From: Phil1 sp040767925 | GTDB taxonomy: Bacteria; Bacillota; Clostridia; Christensenellales; CAG-138 | Reading direction: 5' to 3' | Length of the DNA stretch: 64,000 nt | Assembly: GCA_040767925.1 (NCBI GenBank) | Contig: JAXGNN010000001.1 | Coordinates: forward strand, 620,001 to 684,000 | Part shown: in pieces, positions 42,449 through 50,975 of the stretch | Layout of the letters: the number at the start of each line of letters is the position of its first letter | How positions within the stretch are numbered: the first letter of the stretch is position 1 | Notes under the pieces: model-generated | What the model was told of the DNA's origin: nothing | Seen by the model: only the letters and a program-made list of their open reading frames with translations | Database searches by the model: none | Program-made: the position numbers and the translations under genes

Positions 42449-44389
42449 ATGAAGAGGAAGCGGATTCTAAGTACGCTGCTGTGTGCGGCGATGGTGTTCG
42501 CGCTGCTGCCTGCGGCGGCGCAGGCGACGGGGGCGGACGTTTGGGACGGCACGATCGCCACTTCCTTCAACAACCCCGAAAGCGACGGCACGGCGGCGAA
42601 GCCGTATGAAATTGCCACCGGCGCGCAGCTTGCGTTTCTTGCGCAGGAGATCAACAAAGGCAGCGCAGCATCGGCTTACGCGGCTGCAGGCGTGCATTTC
42701 AGGCTGATGAACGACATCGACCTCGACGGCAGGCTTTGGCCGACCATAGGCAGGCACTTCTTTTTAGGATTCCAGGGTAACTTCGACGGCGGCGGCCATG
42801 CGATCGACGGACTGAACGTGAATGCGACTCCAGATTATTACTATTTCCCTCCCGAGTCGTATGCCGGGCTGTTTGGCTGTATCTCTTCAGGCGGCATGGT
42901 ATGCAACCTGTCCGTTTCGGGCACGGCAAAGGCCACCGGTGGCCAGCGTGCCTCCGCCGGCGGCGTGGCGGGAAGTAACTGTGGCACGATAGCAAACTGC
43001 GGCGCTGCCTGCGCTTTGTCCGCCTCCGGCTCCTACGTGGACAGCTGTGTCGGCGGCGTGGTGGGATATAATTTCGGCACGATAGCAAATTGCTACAGTA
43101 TCGGTACTGTGACGGCTACCAGCACAGACGCAAGCTATGCCGGCGGCGTGGTGGGAGCTAATCTCATCACCATAGAAAATTGCTATTGGCGCAGCGGGGA
43201 CGGTATGCCCGCAAACGGCATCGGCCTCAATAATCCCGATATCATATCGAGCATCGGCAGCTTCACAGGGCCGGACGGCGCGCTCACAGCCACCGATGGC
43301 ACGAACTTGGATGCTTACGGCGCCGACCTCCTTTCAGCGCTCAACGCGTGGATCGCGGATCAGGAGACGCCCGCGAATTACCGCAACTGGATGGTTGCGC
43401 CCGAGGTCAACGACGGCTACCCCTTCTTCGCAACGCTGGCCGCCCCGAGCGCGGGCATCGATTATGTGAACGAAACGCTCACGGGGCTTGTTGCGGACGC
43501 GCAGTACGGCATCGGGGGCGGCGCTCCCGTTTCAGCCGACGCGGACGGTGAGATCGCCATCGCGTCGGGCTGGCTTGGCACGACCATCTCCATCATGCGG
43601 GTCGGAGATGGGTACAGTCTGCCGCAATCCCTCTCCATCCCCGCGCGGCCCGCCGCACCTACGGGCCTCACGGGCATTGCGCCCACAGAGTCCGGCGGCA
43701 CGGGCTCCATCGCCGGGGTGACTGCGCAGATGCAATACAGCAGCGACCAGGAGAGCTGGACGGACTGCCCCGACGGCGTCCTCTCCGGTCTTGCCCCCGA
43801 CGTCTATTTTGTGCGCTGCAAAGCGGATAACGGCACCGGAACGTTCATGAGCCCTGCCGCACAGGTCGAAGTAGGGAGATATACGGGCACAGATGCCCCT
43901 ACATTCCTCCACCGCACGCTCAACGACAGCGCGTCGGGCGTTACGGTATCGGGCGGCAGTATCCACAGAGACGCGCAGCTTACAATCAAGCCGCTCGCGC
44001 TGCACAGCAATGACCCTGCCTGTGACGCCATACGCGAGGCGCAGGCGGGTAAGCACCTGATACTCGGCTTTGACATCGGCTTGAGCCATGGATTTCTCGG
44101 AACGCTGACCATATCCATACCCGTGGGCGACCGGTACAACGGCCAGAGCGTGACTATACTCCACTGCATAAACGGCAGGCTGGAAACGATCGTCGCAACG
44201 GTAGTAAACGGCGCGGCCACGTTTACGGCGACCGAGCTTTCGCCCTTTGCGGTAACGACCGGCTTGCTCGTAACAGAGATCACCGGCATACCAAACACGG
44301 GCGATGCGGAGGCGCCGCGGGGCTTCGTGTTGATCGGTCTGGCGGCGATTTGCGTGGGATACTTGGTGATGGGAAGGCGCAGGGCATAG
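42449..44389 (+). CDS. GLUG-repeat surface protein with sortase-like C-terminal signal
   Basis: 646 residues. Signal peptide MKRKRILSTLLCAAMVFALL ending near AQA. GLUG-type repeats lie at about 140-245 (AGLFGCISSGGMVCNLSVSG, GGVAGSNCGTIANC, GGVVGYNFGTIANCYSIG, GGVVGANLITIENCYW). Then come beta-sandwich-like segments. The end reads GIPNTGD, a hydrophobic stretch (FVLIGLAAICVGYLVM) and RRRA, i.e. a variant LPXTG-type wall anchor. It should be displayed on the cell wall. AGGAGGAAG precedes the ATG at 42449; the frame upstream is leader. Confidence 0.87.
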   Translation: MKRKRILSTLLCAAMVFALLPAAAQATGADVWDGTIATSFNNPESDGTAAKPYEIATGAQLAFLAQEINKGSAASAYAAAGVHFRLMNDIDLDGRLWPTIGRHFFLGFQGNFDGGGHAIDGLNVNATPDYYYFPPESYAGLFGCISSGGMVCNLSVSGTAKATGGQRASAGGVAGSNCGTIANCGAACALSASGSYVDSCVGGVVGYNFGTIANCYSIGTVTATSTDASYAGGVVGANLITIENCYWRSGDGMPANGIGLNNPDIISSIGSFTGPDGALTATDGTNLDAYGADLLSALNAWIADQETPANYRNWMVAPEVNDGYPFFATLAAPSAGIDYVNETLTGLVADAQYGIGGGAPVSADADGEIAIASGWLGTTISIMRVGDGYSLPQSLSIPARPAAPTGLTGIAPTESGGTGSIAGVTAQMQYSSDQESWTDCPDGVLSGLAPDVYFVRCKADNGTGTFMSPAAQVEVGRYTGTDAPTFLHRTLNDSASGVTVSGGSIHRDAQLTIKPLALHSNDPACDAIREAQAGKHLILGFDIGLSHGFLGTLTISIPVGDRYNGQSVTILHCINGRLETIVATVVNGAATFTATELSPFAVTTGLLVTEITGIPNTGDAEAPRGFVLIGLAAICVGYLVMGRRRA

Positions 44390-44406
44390 CACGATCAAAC
44401 AGAGGA

Positions 44407-44438
44407 ACGGACGAAGGCATAGTGTCTTCGTCCGTTTT
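44407..44438 (+). terminator. Terminator after the GLUG protein gene
   Basis: ACGGACGAAG and CTTCGTCCGT form a 10-bp stem with a nine-base loop followed by TTTTG. Confidence 0.85.
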
Positions 44439-44790
44439 GTATCCGTCTATTCTGCCAACTCACCCTGGAACGAGGCGATGGCATAGATGTCGTTCGAAGC
44501 AATATTTATCCTATATGATATGAGGAAACACATCCATCATCTCATTATATCGTAAGGTCGAGGAGATAGAAAAGATGCGGGTTGAAAAATGCAAGCGAAA
44601 AACAAGGACAATTGCAGAGTAGGCTACTCGTCGTCCGGTCGTTGCGCTGGCTGCACGTCAGAATAACTGTCCATATGCTAAACACCTTGTCGTCCTCTTT
44701 CAAAACAAACCTCCCGAAAGACCGATAAACGATTCTGGTGCCATTGTATGAATGGGTATCCTCGATTAATGCGGGCCGCCTCGACGGGGG
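44439..44790. other. AT-rich gap without a supported gene
   Basis: About 350 bases, clearly poorer in GC than the core genes. A 15-codon frame (ATG at 44575, MRVEKCKRKTRTIAE) follows a GAGGAG, but it is too short to support. No T-rich terminator for the FAD oxidoreductase gene is obvious at its end. Confidence 0.5.
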
Positions 44791-45852
44791 TCAAATACTT
44801 TGAAAGCCCGACTTCATAACCAATTGTCTAAGAAACGGATGGTACATAGCCGGCGATTTCAAATTCTTAATAAACAAGTTTAACTTGATATCCCTTGCTT
44901 TTTTTTCATATCTATCCAAAAATCCATCTGTTCCTTGTTCAAGACTTTGTCCCAAGTACAAAGAACTTTTTAATGCATAGCTTATCCCTTCTGCAGAACT
45001 AGGGCTAATCGCCCCAGCGGCTTCTCCCACTAAGGCAATGCCCTCCCTTCCCAAATAAAGCTGAGATACTTTCTCAGGCCTATAGATGAACGCGCTCTCA
45101 GTTTTTAGCTTATTTCTAAAGTGGAAGCCTAGCTGTGTTAGCTTTGCTTTCAAACTATCATACTTTTCCCAAGTATTATCCCTAGGTTTAAGAGCCGACC
45201 CTAATAATAGACAATTCTCCTTCGGTATTACCCAAGAGTAGAAATCGCTAATCTCTTCGTCAAAAATTGCCGTGAAATACGGCATATACGACGAGCATTC
45301 ATACCACTCCTGAATAGAGATGTATTTTTTAGGACTAGTGATATTGTCTTTATTGATAGATTTCCTTAATCCGGAATTTGCTCCATCAGCACCCACAATA
45401 AGTTTTGTCTTTGCCGATATTTCTTGTCTATTATAAACATATCGGATTTCATACCCTCCTGGTATTTCGGCATAGCTCTTAAAAAAGGAATTGAACTTTT
45501 TATCAACAATAGATGGAACTATTGAAACAAGCCATCTATCGAACTTTTCCCTATCCATATTAAAATAGAATCTCTGATATAGCCTTTCTAGATTATTGGT
45601 TAAGTCAATCGCCCTTACAGAAAAAAGTTGGGGATTAACGAGAATATCTCTGGGCAGCCATAAACCCAGCTTGGCGATTATTTTCTGAGCATCAGGGGCT
45701 AATAATCCTCCGCAGCATTTGTTTGCATGGTTTCGGGGATTCTCATTTCCCAAGTCCCGTTTATCAATTAACAGAACTTTATACTGATTAGCAATTATTC
45801 GCGCAAGGTTAGCTCCTGCAGGGCCCGCTCCTACAATGACAACATCATACAT
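44791..45852 (-). CDS. FAD-dependent oxidoreductase, geranylgeranyl-reductase-like
   Basis: 353 residues. The N-terminal dinucleotide fold VVIVGAGPAGANLARIIA, the motif KCCGGLLAPDAQKIIAKLG and the second FAD motif GIALVGEAAGAISPSSAEGI are typical of the geranylgeranyl reductase/FAD monooxygenase-like group that reduces lipid or polycyclic substrates. Codon use and base composition are AT-rich (many AAA, ATA, TTA), unlike the GC-rich neighbours, so the gene was probably acquired. It lies 21 bases behind the remains of a DUF2975 gene. Substrate unknown. Confidence 0.85.
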   Translation of the reverse strand: MYDVVIVGAGPAGANLARIIANQYKVLLIDKRDLGNENPRNHANKCCGGLLAPDAQKIIAKLGLWLPRDILVNPQLFSVRAIDLTNNLERLYQRFYFNMDREKFDRWLVSIVPSIVDKKFNSFFKSYAEIPGGYEIRYVYNRQEISAKTKLIVGADGANSGLRKSINKDNITSPKKYISIQEWYECSSYMPYFTAIFDEEISDFYSWVIPKENCLLLGSALKPRDNTWEKYDSLKAKLTQLGFHFRNKLKTESAFIYRPEKVSQLYLGREGIALVGEAAGAISPSSAEGISYALKSSLYLGQSLEQGTDGFLDRYEKKARDIKLNLFIKNLKSPAMYHPFLRQLVMKSGFQSI

Positions 45853-45873
45853 GAATTCACCTCATAAGTCTTA

Positions 45874-46110
45874 TCAATCCTTTGATGCATAGCGGTGGAT
45901 ACCTTCCAGATGAAAATAAGTTGGCAAGGCAGGCAGCGAAGCTTCCCAAAGTAATATCTGCCATAGCCAAAACCAACTTGCAAAATCTGGCTCTGCCTTT
46001 ACTGTCACAATATATTACAACGAAAGCAAAAAACCATAGACGAAAAGTCCACAGCAGGCAACGGCGATTGCGGCAACTCGCACCAACAGGCAGAGTGTTT
46101 TTGATGACAT
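45874..46110 (-). pseudogene. Broken DUF2975 family membrane protein gene
   Basis: From the ATG at 46110, with AAAGGAAG eight to nine bases upstream, the frame reads MSSKTLCLLVRVAAIAVACC, GLFVYGFLLSL and then TAA; the same frame continues YIVTVKAEPDFASWFWLWQI, LLWEASLPALPTYFHLEG to a TGA at 45874. This matches the N-terminal half of DUF2975 proteins (membrane segment, then a P-E-F...WPW-like stretch), but it has an internal stop and lacks the C-terminal half. An 85-codon TTG frame overlaps it in another register and is not preferred. Confidence 0.6.
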
Positions 46111-46667
46111 GCAAATATGCTTCCTTTCAGTTTATAGCGCATCATACCACACCTTAGTCTTATTGTCATTATAAATTTATTGTATTACGATAAATTTATT
46201 CTGTTTTTCAATAACCGAGTGCTCTTAGCAATTATAATTCAGGCGATATGCGTGTATATTTTCGATGAAGGTTTCGTCCTCGATACCGATCTTGCGCCGC
46301 TGCGTAACCGCTCCCGATGCCGCAATACGTTCCTTTTCAGCGGCGGCATCGAAATTATCCTGACCGCTTCCTTGGAATAAAAGCGGTTGAGCAGCGCATC
46401 GACCTCAGCAGCGTCAAAGCCGGTGAGCACCACATACCTACCCCTCAGAACGGCTCTTACAGCCAGTGGACATGTTTCCTCATGGCTCAAGGTAAACAAA
46501 AAAACGGGGTTTTCCAGCATCCTGCCCGCCTGCCAGCGCCGCCGCCGCAGTGGACAAAATATCGGAAAGCCCTCTATTCAGGCACTTCTCAGCGCCTATT
46601 CTTTTGTTACATTTGACATCAACACGACACTCTCAACGTATTCCTTCTAAGGGAGCATGTCCATCGG
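46111..46667. other. Degenerate gap, no supported gene
   Basis: About 560 bases. Two overlapping minus-strand frames between 46239 and 46520 (one reading PLAVRAVLRGRYVVLTGFDA, the other with DAAAEKERIAASGAV) look like pieces of one coding sequence split by a frameshift, but no family is recognised and no intact start with a ribosome binding site is seen. This fits decayed mobile DNA. Confidence 0.4.
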
Positions 46668-46674
46668 CCTTTCG

Positions 46675-46790
46675 TTATCAGGTATGAACCCACCCCCGGC
46701 CAAATGAGCATAGGGGGGTTCAAGTCTGCGGAGGGGGGTTCATTTTTCTTGAGGAGGGTTCAGGTGGGTTCAAAATGCCTTCCAGCACAC
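46675..46790. repeat. Right copy of the GGTTCA-rich repeat (possible insertion-sequence end)
   Basis: Contains GGTATGAACCCACCCCC, then GGGGGGTTCAAG, GGGGGGTTCATT, GAGGGTTCAGG and TGGGTTCAAA spaced 11-25 bases apart. Repeated short sites of this style are known at the ends of IS21-family elements, where they bind transposase; no transposase gene is here. Same orientation as the copy at 36327-36407, and only about 55 bases from the tRNA-Glu terminator. Confidence 0.6.
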
Positions 46791-46844
46791 ATCCACAGGC
46801 AAAAAACACGCCGCTCCAGGCTGGCAAAACAGTCCCAAAACACG

Positions 46845-46871
46845 AAAACCCCCAGAATTTCTGAGGGTTTT
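46845..46871 (-). terminator. Terminator downstream of tRNA-Glu
   Basis: AAAACCC pairs with GGGTTTT and, after one mismatch, CAGA with TTTG/CTG-side bases; the T-run on the minus strand follows the stem 13 bases beyond the tRNA 3' end. It would also work on the plus strand. Confidence 0.8.
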
Positions 46872-46883
46872 CATTGTATTACC

Positions 46884-46959
46884 TGGTACCCGGTAGGGGA
46901 GTCGAACCCCTGTTCCCGCCGTGAGAGGGCGGTGTCCTAGGCCACTAGACGAACCGAGC
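46884..46959 (-). tRNA. tRNA-Glu (anticodon CTC)
   Basis: 76 bases including an encoded CCA end. The acceptor arms GCTCGGT and ACCGGGT pair with two G-U pairs; the anticodon stem CCGCC/GGCGG encloses the loop CTCTCAC with anticodon CTC, reading GAG. The T arm is AGGGG-TTCGACT-CCCCT. CTC is the less common glutamate isoacceptor in low-GC Bacillota and fits a GC-rich genome. Its 3' end faces the accessory region. Confidence 0.93.
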
Positions 46960-47022
46960 ACGTTTATCACGGCGTTGTCAATTATACACAAGGCGCGATA
47001 TCCGTGTCAACCACTTTTTATG

Positions 47023-47055
47023 AAAACGAAGGCGGTTTTTGCCGCCTTCGTTTTG
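47023..47055. terminator. Terminator downstream of the DUF362 gene
   Basis: AAAACGAAGGCGG pairs perfectly with CCGCCTTCGTTTT around a six-base loop; T-runs on both strands. It lies 22 bases past the DUF362 stop. Confidence 0.9.
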
Positions 47056-47076
47056 TGAACGATCGGTAGCCTGAGA

Positions 47077-48171
47077 TTAGATTTTGATGAGCTCGTATTC
47101 CGCCCGCCCGAGGCCCATCTTCGCGCCGTGCTCGATCTGCACGCGCCAGTTGGTGTCCGGATGGATGGCGTCCATATGGTCGCCGTGCGGATGCTTGCCG
47201 ATGGCGCCCGCAGGGTTTACCGGCATGGCGTTGACCGCCTCCGCGCACGCGAGGTCGAGCGCCACGGGGTCGAACGAGGCGAACATGCCCACATCCCCCA
47301 CGACCGGCGCGTCGTTATGACCCTCGCAGTCGCAGTTGGGCGAGATGTCGATCGCGAGGCTGATGTGGAAGTTCGGCTTACCACGGAGGATCGCCAGGGT
47401 ATACTCCACCATGCGGCGGTTCAAAATGGCGTTATCCGCGTCCCAGAGGGTGACGACGGCGTCCGTCGGGCACACGCCCAAACAGCTGTGGCAGCCCACG
47501 CAGCAGTTTTCGTCGATCGCGGCATAGCCCGCGTCGAAGGAGATCGCGTCGTGCGCGCATACCGTGGCGCAGGTTTCGCAGCAGATGCAATCCTTCTCGT
47601 TGATTCCGGGCTTGCCCGCGCTGTGCATTTCCATCTTGCCCGCGCGCGAGCCTCCGCCCATGCCGACGTTCTTGATCGCGCCGCCGAAGCCCGCCGACCC
47701 GTGCCCTTTGAAGTGGGAGAGGCTGATAATGACGTCCGCGTCCGCGAGGGCGCGGCCGATTTTGGCGTGCTTGACTTCCTCGCCGTCGATGTCGACCACG
47801 GCCTCGTCCGTGCCTTTGAGGCCATCGGCGATGACGACGTGGCAGCCCGTCGAGAAGGGCGAGAAGCCGTTGACATACGCGCTCTCAAGATGGTCGAGGG
47901 CATTTCGCCTGCCGCCGACATAGAGCGTGTTGCAGTCGGTAAGGAAGGGCTTACCGCCGCGCGCCTTCACATAATCGGCGACGGCTTTGGCGTAGTTGGG
48001 GCGCAGGTACGCGAGGTTGCCCGGTTCTCCGAAGTGTATCTTGATGGCGACGAACTTCCCCGTCATGTCGACGCCGCCGAGGCCGGCCGTGTCGATGAGA
48101 CGCGTAAGCTTCGCGGGAAGGGACTCCCGGTAACTCGCGCGCATGTCCGCAAAATAAACTTTACTCTTCAT
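47077..48171 (-). CDS. DUF362 protein with two [4Fe-4S] ferredoxin motifs
   Basis: 364 residues. The N-terminal and C-terminal parts (KVYFADMRASYRESLPAKLT; HFKGHGSAGFGGAIKNVGMG; GDVGMFASFDPVALDLACAE) form the DUF362 fold. Between them lie two ferredoxin clusters: CICCETCATVCAHDAI and CCVGCHSCLGVCPTDAV. Likely a cytoplasmic iron-sulfur redox protein; activity unknown. ATG 48171 matches the family start; the longer frame to 48261 is not supported. Confidence 0.9.
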   Translation of the reverse strand: MKSKVYFADMRASYRESLPAKLTRLIDTAGLGGVDMTGKFVAIKIHFGEPGNLAYLRPNYAKAVADYVKARGGKPFLTDCNTLYVGGRRNALDHLESAYVNGFSPFSTGCHVVIADGLKGTDEAVVDIDGEEVKHAKIGRALADADVIISLSHFKGHGSAGFGGAIKNVGMGGGSRAGKMEMHSAGKPGINEKDCICCETCATVCAHDAISFDAGYAAIDENCCVGCHSCLGVCPTDAVVTLWDADNAILNRRMVEYTLAILRGKPNFHISLAIDISPNCDCEGHNDAPVVGDVGMFASFDPVALDLACAEAVNAMPVNPAGAIGKHPHGDHMDAIHPDTNWRVQIEHGAKMGLGRAEYELIKI

Positions 48172-48202
48172 GTTCCGCTTTATGCTTCTTTCGTTATTCG
48201 AT

Positions 48203-48955
48203 TTATACTTTCGTGCCGCATTCCGGGCAGAAGCGCGCCTCGCCCTTGATCTCGTGCCCACAGTTCTGGCAGAAGCGCTTCATCGGGGCGGGTACGGGCG
48301 CGGGCGCGCCGCACTCGGGGCAGAACTTCGCGCCGGGGACGAGCGCAGCCGCGCAATTCACGCACCTCGGGCCCTCCGCCGCGGGCGCGGACTGCGCCGG
48401 CTGCACGGGCTGCACAGGTTGTACCGGCGGTACCGGCTGCGGCTGCACGACGGGCGCGCCGAAATTGTATTCTCCCTGGACGGCGGGGCCGGAATCCAGT
48501 CCGCCGGCGGGCGCCTCTGCGGGCTGCGCAGGCGGCTGCTCGACGAACGGAACGGCGTATTGCTGGGCGGGCGGCTGCTCGTAAACCGGCGCGGCGTATT
48601 GCTGCACGGGCGGCGGCGCGACGGGCGCGGGATTGGCCTTCGCCTCCGCGGCGGCCTTGGCGGCGGCTTCGGCGGCGGCGCGCTCCTCCTCGATCTTCCT
48701 GATCTCCTCCTCGATGCCCGCGATATTGGCGAGAGAGGCGTTGATCTTGTCGATCAGGTCCGAGACGCCCGGGTCGGCCTCGAGCGCGCCGGAGGAGATC
48801 TTATCCCAGTAGCGCGCGCCGAGATCCGCCTTCAGGCTCTGGATGGTCTGCTGTTCGGTCTTGATCTTGCCGTTGAGGCGGATGATCTCGATTTTGTCCT
48901 CGGCCTTGCCGGAGGCCGATTTCGCGAATTCTCCGATCTTATCGAAAATAGCCAT
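48203..48955 (-). CDS. Double zinc-ribbon protein with helical N-terminus
   Basis: 250 residues. Residues 1-110 are helical, partly coiled coil (IDKINASLANIAGIEEEIRK, IEEERAAAEAAAKAAAEAKA). A Pro/Ala/Gln-rich linker follows (about 115-195), then two zinc ribbons: CVNCAAALVPGAKFCPEC and CQNCGHEIKGEARFCPEC. Such proteins are common in Clostridia with unknown role. ATG 48955 has GGGGG upstream and begins MAIFDKIGEFAKSASGKAED, a typical start. Confidence 0.82.
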   Translation of the reverse strand: MAIFDKIGEFAKSASGKAEDKIEIIRLNGKIKTEQQTIQSLKADLGARYWDKISSGALEADPGVSDLIDKINASLANIAGIEEEIRKIEEERAAAEAAAKAAAEAKANPAPVAPPPVQQYAAPVYEQPPAQQYAVPFVEQPPAQPAEAPAGGLDSGPAVQGEYNFGAPVVQPQPVPPVQPVQPVQPAQSAPAAEGPRCVNCAAALVPGAKFCPECGAPAPVPAPMKRFCQNCGHEIKGEARFCPECGTKV

Positions 48956-49085
48956 GTGCGTTCCCCCATTCTCTATTTTTTTCATTATATCAATACGCGC
49001 GCGGCATATTCAATAGCGCGGAATCGAACAAACCGCAAACGCGCGCTTTTTACAAGGGAATCCCATTTTCGCGCGGGATCGGAAG

Positions 49086-49304
49086 CTATCCCCCGAAGCG
49101 CACCATGGTGATCGCCTTCGCGTCGCACTCCTTGGCGCATTGCCCGCAGCCGATGCACACGTCGCCCGTTTTCTCGGGATAAGGATGCGCCGGGTCCTCG
49201 GGATCGGCGAGCGTCATCGTAAGATAGCTCATCGGGCACCAGCGCGCGCACTTGCCGCACTTGACGCACCGGGTATAATCGAACTGCGGGACGGCCTTTG
49301 CCAT
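49086..49304 (-). CDS. Small ferredoxin with two [4Fe-4S] clusters
   Basis: 72 residues. CVKCGKCARWCP and CIGCGQCAKECD hold the eight cluster cysteines, with a proline after the fourth only in the first motif. It resembles the delta-subunit-like ferredoxins of oxidoreductases. GGGGAGA precedes the ATG at 49304; the longer frame to 49445 is antisense to the next gene's promoter region. Confidence 0.88.
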   Translation of the reverse strand: MAKAVPQFDYTRCVKCGKCARWCPMSYLTMTLADPEDPAHPYPEKTGDVCIGCGQCAKECDAKAITMVRFGG

Positions 49305-49387
49305 ATCGTCTCCCCCTGTCAACCTCATTCCATTTATTATATCACCGTTTATGAAATTTCGCCCTGTTAGAACGGCGGCGGATGTGT

Positions 49388-49393
49388 TATAAT
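49388..49393 (+). promoter_or_regulatory. -10 box immediately before the ykvI-like gene
   Basis: TATAAT ends ten bases before the ATG at 49403, with a weak CTGTTA (49364-49369) 18 bases upstream as -35. Transcription should begin at about 49400-49402, giving an mRNA with almost no leader. Confidence 0.5.
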
Positions 49394-49402
49394 TGCCCTC
49401 GC

Positions 49403-50521
49403 ATGCGAACGCGCGTAAAGAGCATCGCCGCCATCGCCGCGGCATATACGGGCACCCTGTTCGGGGCGGGCTTTGTTTCGGGGCAGGAGATCCTGCGCTT
49501 CTTCGCCGCGTGGGGCGGGATCGGCGTGATCGGCGCGCTCCTTGCGGGCGCGGGCTTCGCGCTCGTCGGCATCGTCATTATGCTGCTCGCGCGCCGGGAC
49601 GAGACGTCCGATTTTGAAAGGATCATCTCCCCCGTCCGGGGCTTGCTTCCAAAGGCGATCGGCATGCTCATATCGATATGGCTATTCGGCGTGAACACGG
49701 TCATGCTCGCGGCGGCGGGCAACCTTTTTCATTCGCTCACGGGCCTTCCCTCGACCATCGGCGCGGCGGCGCTGACCCTCGCGCTGATCCTCATGCACAT
49801 GTTCGGCGCGGAAGGCTTCTCGCGCGCGTTGTCCTTCGCGGTGCCCGTCATGGTGCTCGCAGGGTTCGGCACGGCGGCGGCAGGCGTGTTTTACGGCCAT
49901 GACGCGGCATTGTCCGCCGCGGCGGCGCCGGACTTCACGGTGGCCCCGCACTGGTTTTTCAGCGCGGCGCTGTACATTTCATATAACATATTGGCCATCG
50001 TCGGCGTGCTGGCGCCCCTCGGGCGAAAGGCGCCCCTGGCTCGGGATACGAAGATCGCCGCCGTCATCGGCGGCGGCGTGCCGGGTTTGTTCGCGGCGCT
50101 CCTCTGCGCGGCGATGCTCAGGAACCGCGCGACGGCCTTCTCGAACGACATGCCCATGTTCGCGATCGCACACGGGATGAGCCCTGTACTGGGTTGGGTC
50201 TACGCTTTGGCGCTTTTTATCGGGATATTCACCGCAGCGGCGGGCCTCTCCTTCTCGCTCATCTCTCGGCTGGAAGCGTACTCCCTGCCCGGCGTCCTGA
50301 AAAAGCGCACCGTGCTGGCAGGCGCCCTCTGCCTTCTCGCGTTCGCGGGCAGCAGCCTCGGCTTCGCCTCGCTCGTGGGGACGGTCTACCCCGCCTTCGG
50401 CTGGCTCGGCCTTCTCGTGATCGCGCTGATGTGCGTCAATTTCTTCCGTCCGGGGAAAGCGAAGAAAGCTGAAACCGGAGCCGAAGCGCAAAGCGAAGGT
50501 GGAAAAAACCTCGCGTCTTGA
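49403..50521 (+). CDS. YkvI-like membrane transporter
   Basis: 372 residues and about ten membrane segments. IAAIAAAYTGTLFGAGFVSG and QEILRFFAAWGGIGVIGALL are characteristic of the YkvI family, a branch of the APC/NSS-type amino-acid transporter fold. No ribosome binding site is seen before the ATG, which lies ten bases after a TATAAT, suggesting a leaderless message. The in-frame start at 49382 would lie within the promoter. Substrate unknown. Confidence 0.85.
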   Translation: MRTRVKSIAAIAAAYTGTLFGAGFVSGQEILRFFAAWGGIGVIGALLAGAGFALVGIVIMLLARRDETSDFERIISPVRGLLPKAIGMLISIWLFGVNTVMLAAAGNLFHSLTGLPSTIGAAALTLALILMHMFGAEGFSRALSFAVPVMVLAGFGTAAAGVFYGHDAALSAAAAPDFTVAPHWFFSAALYISYNILAIVGVLAPLGRKAPLARDTKIAAVIGGGVPGLFAALLCAAMLRNRATAFSNDMPMFAIAHGMSPVLGWVYALALFIGIFTAAAGLSFSLISRLEAYSLPGVLKKRTVLAGALCLLAFAGSSLGFASLVGTVYPAFGWLGLLVIALMCVNFFRPGKAKKAETGAEAQSEGGKNLAS

Positions 50522-50548
50522 CTAAAAGCGCCGCTATGTCCAAACAAC

Positions 50549-50579
50549 AACGCCCCCGCGGCTGCGGAGGCGTTCTTTT
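50549..50579. terminator. Bidirectional terminator between ykvI-like gene and rpsO
   Basis: AACGCC/GGCGTT and CCGC/GCGG pair with one internal mismatch; CTTTTG follows on the plus strand and GTTGTTT on the minus strand. Confidence 0.75.
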
Positions 50580-50588
50580 GTGATTTCC

Positions 50589-50846
50589 TTATTTCCTCAA
50601 ACCGAGATCGGCGATGATCTTGCGGTAGCGCTCAATATCGGAATCCTTGAGGTAATTGAGCAGGCCCCTGCGCTGGCCGACCATCTTCAGCAGGCCGCGG
50701 CGGGAGTGGGAATCCTTCTTGTGCACCTTGAGGTGCTCGTTAAGGTGGTTGATGCGCTCGGTTAGAAGCGCGATCTGCACCTCGGGGGAGCCTGTGTCTC
50801 CCTCGTGGAGCTGATACTTCTGGATGATCTCCTGTTTGGTTGGCAT
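50589..50846 (-). CDS. rpsO: Ribosomal protein S15
   Basis: 85 residues, all-helical S15 with the conserved HLNEHLKVHKKDSHSRRGLL and QRRGLLNYLK stretches that bind 16S rRNA. It is four residues shorter than the usual 89. AGGAGG precedes the ATG. In most Bacillota pnp follows directly; here a terminator and a 17.5-kb region intervene. The 129-base gap to ribF may hold an S15 autoregulatory leader, but no pseudoknot was identified by eye. Confidence 0.97.
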   Translation of the reverse strand: MPTKQEIIQKYQLHEGDTGSPEVQIALLTERINHLNEHLKVHKKDSHSRRGLLKMVGQRRGLLNYLKDSDIERYRKIIADLGLRK

Positions 50847-50975
50847 GGAACTTTCCTCCTAAAATAGTTATCATCGCCCCGGGCCGGGTAATGCGTCGGA
50901 GTCGTCGCAAAACTCAGCGGGGGGTTCTTGACCATGGAAGTATATCATAGTTTCCGGGCATTGTAAACGGCTGTT

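Noticed and set aside
45857..46114. 85-codon minus-strand frame with a TTG start
   Set aside because: It overlaps the DUF2975-like frame, which has the ATG and ribosome binding site and a recognisable family pattern.
46884..46959. Attachment-site duplication of the tRNA-Glu 3' end
   Set aside because: No second copy of the tRNA 3' end was noticed elsewhere in the window, so no att pair is claimed.
50847..50975. S15 autoregulatory RNA in the rpsO leader
   Set aside because: No convincing pseudoknot or S15-site mimic could be found by eye.
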